Shown here: positions 22,210-32,948 of the stretch, one piece after another
Position numbering within the stretch: position 1 is the stretch's first letter
Layout of the letters: each line of letters begins with the position of its first letter
Source of the DNA: Larix kaempferi
Taxonomy: Eukaryota; Streptophyta; Pinopsida; Pinales; Pinaceae
Assembly: GCA_027924585.1 (NCBI GenBank)
Contig: BSBM01000036.1
Location: 4,767,001-4,831,000 of the forward strand
DNA length: 64,000 nt
Reading direction: 5' to 3'
The notes under the pieces: model-generated
Databases searched by the model: none
What the model saw: the letters and a program-made list of their open reading frames with translations, nothing else
Told to the model about the DNA's origin: nothing
Translations under genes and position numbers: made by a program

Positions 22210-25147
22210 TGGTATCAGAGCTAGCCTGAAAGAAGGCATGTTATGGCATGTATGACACTTGTTGCACTTGCGATGCTAGGGCCTGATATAGAAAAAACCA
22301 GTCATCGTAGTACTTTCGCTATAAATCCATTTTGGCGAAGTTTTAGGATCTGAAAATTTTATAGGTTGAATAACAGATCCCCATGTACCTTATGTCCAAA
22401 GGAAAACTTCTAATTCGTTCTACTTTTTGTTTTATGATCTATGCAATCTAGGGTTTCTTCCTCTTCCAGATCTGAGTCATAAACATGTGACCTAGGAAAA
22501 AAGGTCATAACTTCAGCTAGGAAGCTCCAAATGAAATTTCGTAAAAAGTGACAAGTATTTCACAAATTGTACTTTCTTAGGTAACTTTTTCCGAGGCTGA
22601 AAATGAACCAGGGACATTGTTGGGTCCAGGAAATGCCCTTTTTGGCTACCTCTATTACACCTTTTTTCCCTAATTCCATCCTATTTTCATGAGCTATATC
22701 CATGTCTTTCCAGATCAATCTATAACATTGACAGGTATAATTTGTTATTACTTTATTTGTTTTTATGCCTAAGACTATTAAATATTATGGATCTTAGTCC
22801 TCGGTTTATACTACTTTATGTGACTTTATTTAGCCAAGGTCTAAAAGTGCAGGTGTATCAGCCCAGCAGTGCCAGCTGTGACTCTTCAACGTTAGCTCCT
22901 CATACTCTAAGGGACAGCGCATCCTCCACATGAGTTGTAACAGATTTCCACTATAATAGATCTCATTGAAGAAGAGCATAGCTGCAACAGACATGTGGCA
23001 TTCCAACTGTCAAGTTTGTTGATCCAATTGCCATCGGGACAACAACATCCTTCAGTATTAACAACACTATTCAACACGTTGTATTAGTTAGATGTAACTG
23101 CGCAGCATGAAGATCATAGATCTTCATTGCTGCGCTATTTTTGTGGATCTGAAACTGTCTTTCTTTTTGTATAAATCCTAGAAGGCTCTCGTAGCCTGGG
23201 GTTGGAAAATCATTACTGGTGTACACTGTAACAGAGCATTGAAGCTCATGATTTTCCATTAATAATATGAGAGCAACATTCTTCACTTCTGAGTTTTAAT
23301 TAGCTGTGACTCTCGGCATCTCTGTTAGAAGGCCAGGGCCCGCCTTCTCACAGAGATAGCTGATTTAAGTAGGTAGAATAATTTACTTTCATTTCTGTTG
23401 TGTGGTGTGGGAAGTTGCAGACATTGCTGATAGCTGTAATAGAGATTAGCTTCTTTGCTCGTAATTTACAATTGCATCTTGAATAGCTGTAGTAGAGTGG
23501 TGTGACAGTCGACTGTGTAGAACAATTCAATTAAATTGCATGTGTGTTTTAATCAGCTGTAACAGCCAAGCTCAATCCCAATCGATTGGTAGTTGTTTAT
23601 GCTTTCTAGGACTTCTAGTAATCATCAGTAGAGTTCAAGCTTGTATTTCAATTCTGGTTGCTATTGTATCTTTAATTGCATACATAGATTAGACAGATAA
23701 TGATGGAGTTACAGTAGTCACTGGATAGATCATTTTCGTAAAGGTTAATTGTTGTAGTTTGATGATCATAAGGATTTAACTTCTTGCAAAAGTAAATTCA
23801 TTTCATTTCATTATTAGATCATTAAATTTTTGGATTGATTCTGTAAGAAGGATTGTTTCAATTGGGATTTGTAGATGTGTGAATCAGATTAGTTGCTTAG
23901 GGAATGAGTTGGTTGAGCATCTAGGTAGGATCGTTACTTACATTCATGAATCAACTGCTTTATCTGTTTATGCATAGATTGTGCTCATTACCTTTGAAAT
24001 AAAAGACCTTCTTGGGTTTGGCAATTTATATTGATCATTCTATGTGTTAGCTTTAATTAGCTGACATATAGAGTGCCCAACAGACACGTGGCACACCTTA
24101 CAAGTTTGATCTCCTGTTTTATCCCATAAACAGGTCACGTTGCGACACTTGGCATAACTCTCTCTCTCAGTAATTCCAATTGAGGTCAGACTCGTGGGGT
24201 TGGAAAGATGACAGGTTGAGATACCACAGGTGGAATTTTCAGACCCTTTGGATTAGTAATTTCAGAGTTACACCAGAAACAATCAGGTGCATATTTCTGT
24301 CAAAACAGAATTGGATTTTGAGCACCTTCATTCATGGCTCTGGGAATTAGGGTTTCAGAGAAAGTTGGAGTTCTTGTAATCGGAGACCATGGCTGAATGC
24401 TCCTCATCAAAATCGAAATTTAGAGACCAAGATCAGATTTTTTGGTTGGGCAGAAGGTCGGGCTTGATCAGACCCTAGTTTGGGAATTTGATCGGAAAAG
24501 TGGAAAATTAGGGCTTTTGCAAAAATGGGAATTTTTGAAATCTGTGACCACAGCTGGAAGCTCCTCAGAAAAATAGAAGCTTAGAACTTTGGATCAAACC
24601 TTTTGATTGGGAAGAAGGGTGCGCTTTATCAAACCCTATTTTGGGGTCATGTCTAGAAGATCCGAAAGTTTCAAAGGCAAATTTGAGGGGTGAAACCTTG
24701 CAGTTTTCAAATTTTGAGTATACCAGCTCCAGATCCAATTTCTGCAAATCAAGTGGATTGGGTTAATCCTGGAAGAGAATGGATTGGTCACCTGCATAAG
24801 TGAAGAAGTTCTTATTTCAAAGGGAGATGAGGCCAAGGCCTTACATAAGAAGATTACAAGCAATCTCGACAGGTATGACTTATCCAGGTATGTCTCGAGA
24901 TTTGTTCACGATTAAGTTTATGGTATGTTTGTCTTCATATTATTATGGTTAGTACAATCTTGATTAATTTTAGACTTGTCGTATCACCTTAATAAAATTA
25001 TGAATGCATGATAGAAGATATTCATTGATTATGGTGTTGACACTTATGATTGTAATAATGCATTATGGTGTTGTATGAGGTTTATGTTGTCCGCTAACAT
25101 GAAAGGTACATCAAGAAAGACAAATCATGTTCTAGTTCAAGAAGATA
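22210..25147 (+). other. Copia-A internal DNA without recognisable copia coding
   Basis: After the primer site comes 2.9 kb of non-coding DNA where gag, protease and integrase should be. An imperfect tandem duplication of about 162 bp starts near 24384 and 24546. GCTGTAACAG-like words recur between 22930 and 23570. It may be captured host DNA or very diverged leader. Confidence 0.55.
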
Positions 25148-26672
25148 TTGAAGATATTGAAGTTCCTAGGATTTGCGAAGAATGCCATGATCAAGGAGTA
25201 CCGGTCGATCATGAAGAATGATATTTGGGATGCAGTCTCAAGACCTGAAGGGAAGCCTGTTGTGACTTCCAAGTGGATCTATAAGATCAAGCATGCTGCA
25301 GATGGTAGCATAGAAAAATACAAAGCGAGGATCGTAGCTCGTGGCTTCTCTCAGAAAGAGGGAATAGACTATGAAGAAAATGTTACTCCCATGGTCAAAT
25401 ACACTTCCATCAGATCAGTACTTGCTCTAGCTATAGTTATTTAATGGAAGATACACCAGATGGATGTCAAGACAACCTTCTTGAATGGTGTAGTCGAAGA
25501 GGAAGTGTATGTGGAGCAGCCACTTGGTTTTGAGACACATGACAGAGAGTCATATGTGTGCAAGTTGAAGAAAGCCTTGTATGGCTTGAAGAAAGCTCCT
25601 AGGACTTGGTATGGAAGGATAGACAACTTTCTATCCAGTTTGAGATTTACCAAGAGTAAAGCGGATTCCAACCTTTACTACAAGGTTGAGGAAGGCAATC
25701 CTGTGATACTACTGTTGTATGTAGATGATCTGTTTGTAATAGGTAATGATAGTTTGATTGCCGATACCAAGAGGAAGCTTGCAGCCGAGTTCGAGATGAA
25801 GGACTTGGGGATGATGCACTATTTTCTAGGCATGGAGGTGTGGTAGAGTATAGATGTGATCTTCCTTGGACAAGGGAAGTATGCAGTAGAGATCGTAAAG
25901 AGGTTCGGGATGATGGACTGTAAGGCCATGGCCACACCTATGGCATCGAACCTGAAGCTTCTGTGTGATGCTTCATCTGATTTGGTTGATGTCACTGTGT
26001 ATCGTCAGATGATTGGGTCCTTGATGTACCTGATGAACACGAGACCAAATATCTGCTTTGCGGTGAACACATTGAGCCAGTTCCTGACAGATCCCAGAGG
26101 TGTTCACCTGGTTGCTGTAAAGCATATTCTGAGGTTCCTGAAGGGTATGGTTGACTATGGGCTCAAGTATGATGGAGTTTAACCTGCAGGGTTATGTTGA
26201 TTCAGATTGGGCAGGAAGTGCTACAGATAGGAAGAGCACTTCTGGGTGCTGCTTCAGTATGGGATCAGGTGTGATATCTTGGTTTAGCAGGAAGCAGTCC
26301 TGCATAGCACTGAGTACAGCCGAAGCAGAGTATGTTGCAGCTTGTTCGGCTAGTTGTGAGGAAGTATGGCTCCGGAAGCTACTGTTTGAGTTATTTGATC
26401 TCCCACTGGAGGCTACTGGTATCTTTTGTGACAACCAGAGTTGTGTGAAGCTGTCTGAGAACACGATGTTCCACGATAGGTCGAAACACATTGAGATCAA
26501 ATATCACTATATCAGGGATATGGTGCAGAGAGGAGCAGTGAAGCTCCTGTATGTTGCGACGAATGAGCAGGTTGCAGATGTGTTGACGAAGCCACTAGCC
26601 AGAGTGAAGTTCGAGTACTTCAGAGAGAGGCTTGGTGTTCTTCAGATTGATGACACTTCGAGGAAGAAGTGA
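25148..26672 (+). pseudogene. Copia-A reverse transcriptase and RNase H
   Basis: The RT runs in one frame from 25148 to about 26180, with stops at 25442-25444 and 25844-25846, and contains KWIYKIKHAADGS, MDVKTTFLNGVVEEEVY and the active site LLYVDDL. A frameshift near 26170-26185 leads into the RNase H (GYVDSDWAGSATDRKSTSG, STAEAEYVA, SKHIEIKYHYIRD), which ends at 26672. The active-site residues are intact. The enzyme would have made cDNA from the element RNA in virus-like particles. Confidence 0.9.
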
Positions 26673-26798
26673 TGGACACATTTGCAGGAGCCATTCCGAG
26701 CATGGTGAGAGGAGGATCCTTCCATGGTTGTGGATATAAGTGCTGGATGATGAGCATCAGGACTATGCTCTAGTTATTGCTCTGTATGTGTATATATG

Positions 26799-27300
26799 CA
26801 TCATGTTGGATGCTTGATATGATCGATTGGATCATTTATATGTATATGTATGTACACATCATGTTGGATGCTGGATATGATCAGTTGGATCATTTATATG
26901 TATATGTATGTACCCATCATGTTGGATGTTGGATATGATCAGTTGGATCATGTGTATGTATCTATAGATGTATCAGGTGGATACAATGTATGATCAGGTA
27001 GGTCATGTATGTTGATATGTATTAGGTATGATCAGGTGGATCATGTATTTGTGTATGTATCAGGTGTATACATTGTATGATCGGGTAGATCATGTATGAT
27101 GATATGTATCAGGCAGATACTATGTATGCATTAGGTGGATGCATTGTATGATTAGGATGATCATGGATGATGAGTTTCAGGATGTTGCTCCAGATGACAT
27201 GCATCAGGATGATGCAGTGTTGATGATCAGGATGATCATGTGTACATCAGGATGATGTATGGTGAGTATCAAGTTGATACTCTATGGCCGTGGATAGGTT
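26799..27300. repeat. 58 bp tandem repeats in the copia-A 3' untranslated region
   Basis: Units starting CATCATGTTGGATG at 26799, 26857 and 26915 (period 58) grade into shorter GATCAGGTGGATCATG-like units to about 27300. Confidence 0.85.
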
Positions 27301-27321
27301 GTGCAGATGAGCATATAAGTA

Positions 27322-27880
27322 GACCTGGGATATCTGGATAGGATGAAAAAGGCCTCAGATGCTCTTTCGAGGCATTGCTTTGGGAGGACATATAAGTAGA
27401 CCTGGGAGATCTGGACAGGATGAAAAAGGCCTCAGATGCTCTTTCGAGGCTATGTCCTATGGCATGTAAGTAGACTTGGGAGATCTGGACAGGATGAAAA
27501 ATGCCTCAGATGCTCTTTCGAGGCATTGTCACGGCCACATGTAATCAGACCTGGAGATCTGGACAGGTTGTGCTAGTCACGTAAAAGGCCTCAGATGCTC
27601 TTTAGAGTTCTTGCTTAGCAAGACACCCTTTTAAGGTTTTGTGGTACAAGTCACATGTAATCAGACCTGGAGATTTGGATAGGTTGTGCTAGTCATGTAA
27701 AAGGCCTCAGATGCTCTTTAGGGTTCTTGCTTGGCAAGACACCCTTTTAAGGTTTTGTGACAATCACATGTAAAAGATCCTAGGAGATCTGATAGGTTGA
27801 GTCGTGTGCTCGTAAAAGGCCTGGGATTCTCTTTCGAGGTTTTGTTGATGCACGTAATAAGTCCTGAGGATTCCACAGTA
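27322..27880. repeat. Second tandem repeat array in copia-A
   Basis: Six units marked by GGCCTCAGATGCTCTTT or variants at 27351, 27428, 27502, 27587, 27703 and about 27816, with spacing rising from about 75 to 115 bp as extra sequence is added. Confidence 0.85.
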
Positions 27881-28078
27881 TGGCCAGTGATGATGAAGAC
27901 CTGCAGATGGTGGGCCTACATCTAGTATGAAAAAGGACTGGCTCTGTAGAACTTCCTATGATGAGTAGATTCAGAGATTGATTGAGATAGCAGCAACAGT
28001 GATGATGATGATGATCTAGAGAAGAAGACTTGTGCTAGAAGACCTGTGTTGAGAAATACCTTCCTAGTTAAGAGGGAG

Positions 28079-28668
28079 TGTTGATGCATATGTAACTTCG
28101 GAATGTATTTCACATATATGTATTTTGTATTCCTATAGAGATGTTATTATTCCTCTATACGGAAGTGTCATCATTTATATTGTAAGTGTCATAACTTATA
28201 CTTGATGGGTTATTAGACCACCTTGTTGGGGTCGGCTCTGTATAAGTCATGTGGGTCAAAGGGTTATTAGACCACCCTATTGGGTGTCGGCCCAGTCAGC
28301 ATTGTGTTATGTGGTTAAGTTGAGGCCAACCTAGTAAAGGTTATTAGGCAAGTCAAGTCAAGTATAAATAGAGTGCGAAAGGCACTCTATTCTCACACAC
28401 ACTCTTTGGAGAGTGGCGCACTTGTGGAGGAGGAGAAGCTGCTACTAGGAGATGTCTATCTCTTATGCTTGGGTTGTATCATTGCTCTATCTATCTCTGA
28501 GGAAGTTATTAGGGTTTTTCACCTTTATGGTTTTCCCCAAGTAAACTCTGTGTCTCTTGTGTGCTTGCATTATTGTGTCCATGATTGATATGCTGTAGAT
28601 TTGATGTAAATGTTGTTCTCTTAGTTAAGATACTAGATCAGATTGGAGTAAATTCTGAAAAACTAACA
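28079..28668 (+). repeat. Copia-A 3' LTR
   Basis: 590 bp, TGTTGATG to CTAACA, followed by the target duplication AACCC. TATA box TATAAATAG near 28364. Confidence 0.9.
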
Positions 28669-30230
28669 AACCCAATCCCCCGCCACCTCCCATGGTGCTG
28701 CAAAATCCCTTGCCTACGCAAGGAGTGGTAAATACCCAACCATTGGTTCCCCCTCAAGGAACCGCACAGCCACCATACCAAATCACATATGATGCACATA
28801 CAAACCAACTGATGGATTCGGGTACCCATCATATCCTTATGATGTCATCGACCGATGTCAATATCCAAACGTGTCAAAACCAATACGAGCCCACCCCTGA
28901 AACCACCCCCGCCCATACGGTTGCTAATGCTCTTCCCACAGATTAGTCATTATGCATACCCCCAGCACAGGGTGATGGGGCCCCTAAATCACCTCATTTC
29001 CCCTTATGGTGCATTAACAATAATCTCAACGCAAGCGTCGCCCCAACTATAATATTGTGGATGATCTTGCCCAATCCCCCGCGGCTATGTCATCTCTTGA
29101 GGTTTTAAAGAATTGTCCTGCCCAACTCAAGACCTTATGATCCTCTATTGGCGCCATAGGCCCTTCCGATTCATGAATGATGGCTTTCAATCTGGACCAA
29201 TCCGAGCCTCGTATGCCATCCACATTAGCATTTCAAGTTTCGATTTCTATCTGAAATCTTGTTATTCATCGATGTAACATCGATGAAGGTGCCTCCACCT
29301 GGGTTATGTCTACATTTGTATGGAAAAAGCTTGGGTCTCGTATGTTACAACCATCTACCACCGCCCTACGAGCCTACGACGGTCGTTCCACTCAACCGCA
29401 GGGCCTCTTGGCTAATGCCCCAATCCAGTTAGCTGGGAAAACCATACTCATAGACATTGAAGTGATCAATGCACAACTTGACTACAACCTCCTGCTTGAA
29501 CGTAGTTATATGTACACCATGAAAGCTGTCGCTTCGTCGGTTTTTCGCATTATGATGTTCCCCCACCAGGGACATATCGTCAAGGTTGACCAACTTACGT
29601 ACTATGACCCTAATGCCCCAGCCACTCCGGAAAGTGTCCTCCCTATGGTTGAACAACCCGCTCCGAGTACACCATCTCCACAATTATCCTCGGTCAGACC
29701 TGGAATATATTACGAGACTCCCATGACGTCTATGTTTCGGTCCATTCCACCACCAGCCACAAAGGTGTATGATTTATGCACCATTTCATCCAACCCAACT
29801 GCGTCCAACCCTCAGTCACCTTTGATACCTCAACCTCCAACTATCCCTGGCCACGTTGGAGCAACACCGATCCACACAATCCCGTTTTTGATCCCACCTT
29901 CTGGAGTAATAAGTACCCCAGTTATGGCCACTCTTAACCTCCCTAGGTTAACCCTAGGTCTACCCGTCTGGTATTTACCCGCCCCTAATCCCCCCCCAAC
30001 ACCACAAGTTGTCCTCCAACCTGTGCAACCTATCAACACTTTCAACCGACCACCCCTCGATGTTGCGAACATACCCAACCCCCCTGCCCTGACATCCACA
30101 TCTGCAACGAACCCTGCCCCTCCACCACATACAAACGCTGGGGGCAAAGACCCACAAACCTATATTGCCCCACCGAAAAGGAAACCTGTGGTACCTCAAC
30201 CACCCCCATGAACACCCCCTAAGTGCTCCC
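28669..30230 (+). pseudogene. Tat-2 gag end and protease
   Basis: Resumes exactly where copia-A cut the gag. The protease shows IDEGAST near 29282 and DYNLLLERSYMY near 29480, followed by a long proline-rich linker (LPVWYLPAPNPPPTPQ). A small duplication (ATCGATG) just before the protease shifts the frame. The linker reaches KCSL at 30221-30230, the start of a zinc knuckle seen whole in Tat-4, and there the sequence jumps back to gag. Confidence 0.8.
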
Positions 30231-30430
30231 TGTACAATCCCAACCGGCTTATTACCCTCCGCAGGTAGAACCTTCTGCCCCAACACTTCCAATAGCTCAA
30301 ACTTACCAACAACCACAACAAGCACCTGGACCACCTCTGAACCCTCCTGCTTACTATCCACCGTAGCCTGCTCCAACTCCTCCGCGACCTCAAAATCCCC
30401 CTACCCCCCAAGGGAAAGTATATGCACAGA
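30229..30430 (+). pseudogene. Tat-4 gag, left piece
   Basis: Reads in frame as Gln/Pro-rich gag (SQPAYYPPQVEP, QTYQQPQQAPGPP), matching gag of Tat-2 near 21090 and not the protease linker to its left. It ends at LTR-A. Across the Tat-3 insertion it is collinear with 53055, so this is the interrupted gag of Tat-4. Confidence 0.7.
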
Positions 30431-31355
30431 TGTTACAATGTTATTTTCCACCTTGTGAGCATCAGCACTCTTTGAATTGCAAGATCCATTTCACTGACTC
30501 AGATGCACTTTATGTCCTTCAGATACACTTTTTCCCTATTTTTCTTCTTGTACGCTGCTGTTACATTTTTACTAGCGTACCCGCGAGCTGTTCCACTATA
30601 GCTCGCGGGTGTCAAGTAAAATGGTAAAAGTCACTAGTAAATTACTTCTTACTCCCAAAAAGCGGTCTTAGGGTGACCTTTGGCCCTCCATTTGCCTCGA
30701 AACATCTCGATATGTCCTTTCACTTACCTTTGGAAGGCTATATATTGAGGACATATGGCATATGGAGGGAAGAGAAAGAGAAAGCAAGATAACTCTAGTG
30801 GATTTTTTCCATATCTTGAGTCTACACTCATTGATCCTTGTTGTTGTGAACCCTTTATGTTCACCTTCCAAACTCCTTTCATAGTTTGAGTTTTTCATTC
30901 CATGGAGGATTGAAGTGGTGGAGGCACAAGTGGAGAGACCCAATTCTTGGTTCAGATTGGTTGCCGGCAAGAGGTCGTATCACATTGTACTTCTTGTTAT
31001 TTATTAATAGAAATACTCATATTCTCGTCCATTAATGTTGTGAATGTTGTTTATGTTACATTGGGTTGCATTTACTTATGATATCATGGACCATTGCTAT
31101 TGATGATGTTAATGTATTTCATATATTATATGCGCTTGTTGTATATTGGTTGTCAAGACTAATTTGCAGGTTCAAGTGCACGAATTGAAAGCTTCAACGG
31201 GGATCTACATCGAACATCCGGATCAAGGTTGGTTATATTCTCCATTATCTTAGCATTGTCATTTATATAGCATAGCATTGGCAATTGAGTTATTTTCTGG
31301 TAGTTAGCTATCTGTTGTGGTCTACCCCATGCCATAGGAAGTTTTCTCCGTAACA
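30431..31355 (+). repeat. LTR-A, 5' LTR of Tat-3
   Basis: 925 bp with perfect terminal hexamers TGTTAC and GTAACA. Contains an 11 bp-stem inverted repeat (ACCCGCGAGCT/AGCTCGCGGGT, 30579-30610). Confidence 0.85.
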
Positions 31356-31359
31356 GAAA

Positions 31360-31377
31360 TGGCAACTCCGCTAGGGA
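31360..31377 (+). promoter_or_regulatory. Primer binding site of Tat-3
   Basis: TGGCAACTCCGCTAGGGA, four bases after the LTR. It resembles primer sites of plant Ty3/gypsy elements; I did not verify the tRNA. Confidence 0.6.
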
Positions 31378-32948
31378 AAACATCCATTTTTTGGGATTTT
31401 TAGGCATTAGTCCTTATTTAGAGTTGTTGTGTGTTGAGTCTATGTGTCATTGATTGACCATTAGGATACACTATAGAAAACATGTTTTTTCTGAGTCATT
31501 GGACTCTTTTTCTTCTCATTTTCCTTTCCTTGTACGCGGGTCAAGTTAGTTTTGCCCACGTCTACCCGCCTCTGTCTGCACGATAGCCCACGGGTACTCG
31601 CAGTTTTTTCTTCAATAGTAGCATACAAATCCGAGGGTGATTGGTTTATGGCGGTTGGTTGTTGTTGGGTTGGTTGTGAGTGTTCCTGAGTCTTCTTTGG
31701 CCTTATTCTTGACTGTTCCATGCCTTGTTCGTGACCAGAACTCCTCTTTTCTCTTGGTTTTGAGCCTTGTTGGTTTTTACCCATTTTTTATTTTCTATCT
31801 CATTACATTGGCTGAGTCTTACTGCTTGGGATCTGCTGAGTTGTCTTAGTGATCTCCTCTCCATTTCTGTAACTAAAAAGTGGGATTTTACTTGCATTTT
31901 TCATTTCATTATATTGAAAAATACAAAAACATAGTTTTGCATATTCCTTTTTCTTATAAGTGAAAATACAAAACAAAAAAAATTTACTTTTATGTACTAC
32001 ATTTTGCATATGAGTGCTTGTGTTTTCATCTAGGATATGCTTGTGCATTGGAAATATAAAAGAGTTGCATTTTTATTTCGAAACCATTGGATTGACTTTC
32101 ATTCTAGTGGCATTGTTTTTATTAGATAGATGAGTCTAGAGTTTGACGATTGTGCATACTATTGAGTCATATACATCATTAGTTTCATGACCATATCCTT
32201 TGAGTAATCACAGCCACCTAAAATTAATGCTTAATCTTAAAATTGATTAGAATGATTTTTATTTATAGGGTACACCAACTAGCATAGGTTTAGGGTCTTG
32301 GAATAGATCATTGTGAGTTAACAATCCAAGACTACTAGACGAAACATTATGTGTCTGACCAGGGAGTGGTGAAATCCATGGTATACATCATTAGTTTCAT
32401 GACCATATCCTTTGAGTAATCACGGCCACCTAAAATTAACGCTTAATCTTAAAATTGATTAGAATGATTTTTATTTATAGGGTACACCAACTAGCATAGG
32501 TTTATGGTCTTGGAATAGATCGTTGTGAGTTAACAATCCAAGACTACTAGACGAAACATTATGTGTCTGACCAGGGAGTGGTGAAATCCATGGTATACAT
32601 CAGTGTTCTCAGGAAGCTCTACTCAGACCAGAGTTAAGCATGAGGTCACGAGAGGTTGGTTGCAGAGATAGCCCTCCAATACTGGCCAAACGTGGGAGAT
32701 ATTTCCAATATTTGTTCATATCTGGGGACTCTTGGGAGATTTGACCCTCTTGAGTTTCAGGCTTAGCTACCTTGCCCATACGACGGATCCCACCTACGAC
32801 TGTCCCCCTGAGCATTGGTTATACTGCGATGACTGTAGTTTCCTTACCTAGTTATCACATAGGGTGCTTGCAGTGGTTATATTGTTCATATCCTGAGTCA
32901 GACAGGGGTTGGACAACACAGTTGTTTGTTGTAGAGGGTCTCGGCCCT
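31378..32948 (+). other. Tat-3 leader, non-coding
   Basis: Pyrimidine-rich leader with no convincing ORF. It holds the 212 bp tandem duplication described separately and runs to the left end of LTR-C. Confidence 0.5.
32171..32594. repeat. 212 bp tandem duplication
   Basis: Two units, 32171-32382 and 32383-32594, with about four differences by eye. Confidence 0.9.

Larger units (their letters stand above)
21610..28668 (+). mobile_element. Copia-A, a Ty1/copia element nested in Tat-2 gag
   Basis: Bounded by LTRs 21610-22209 and 28079-28668 and flanked on both sides by AACCC, a 5 bp target duplication. Primer site TGGTATCAGAG starts at 22210. Only RT and RNase H are left (25148-26672); gag, protease and integrase are missing. 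The LTRs differ by several percent by eye, plus a 10-13 bp indel, so the insertion is old compared with copia-B. Confidence 0.9.

Noticed and set aside
26799-27880. Possible CRISPR array
   Set aside because: Repeats are tandem and adjacent without unique spacers of constant size, and the genome is plant nuclear.
31461-31897. Gln-rich minus-strand frame in the Tat-3 leader
   Set aside because: No promoter, no homologue in the window, and composition set by a pyrimidine-rich leader.
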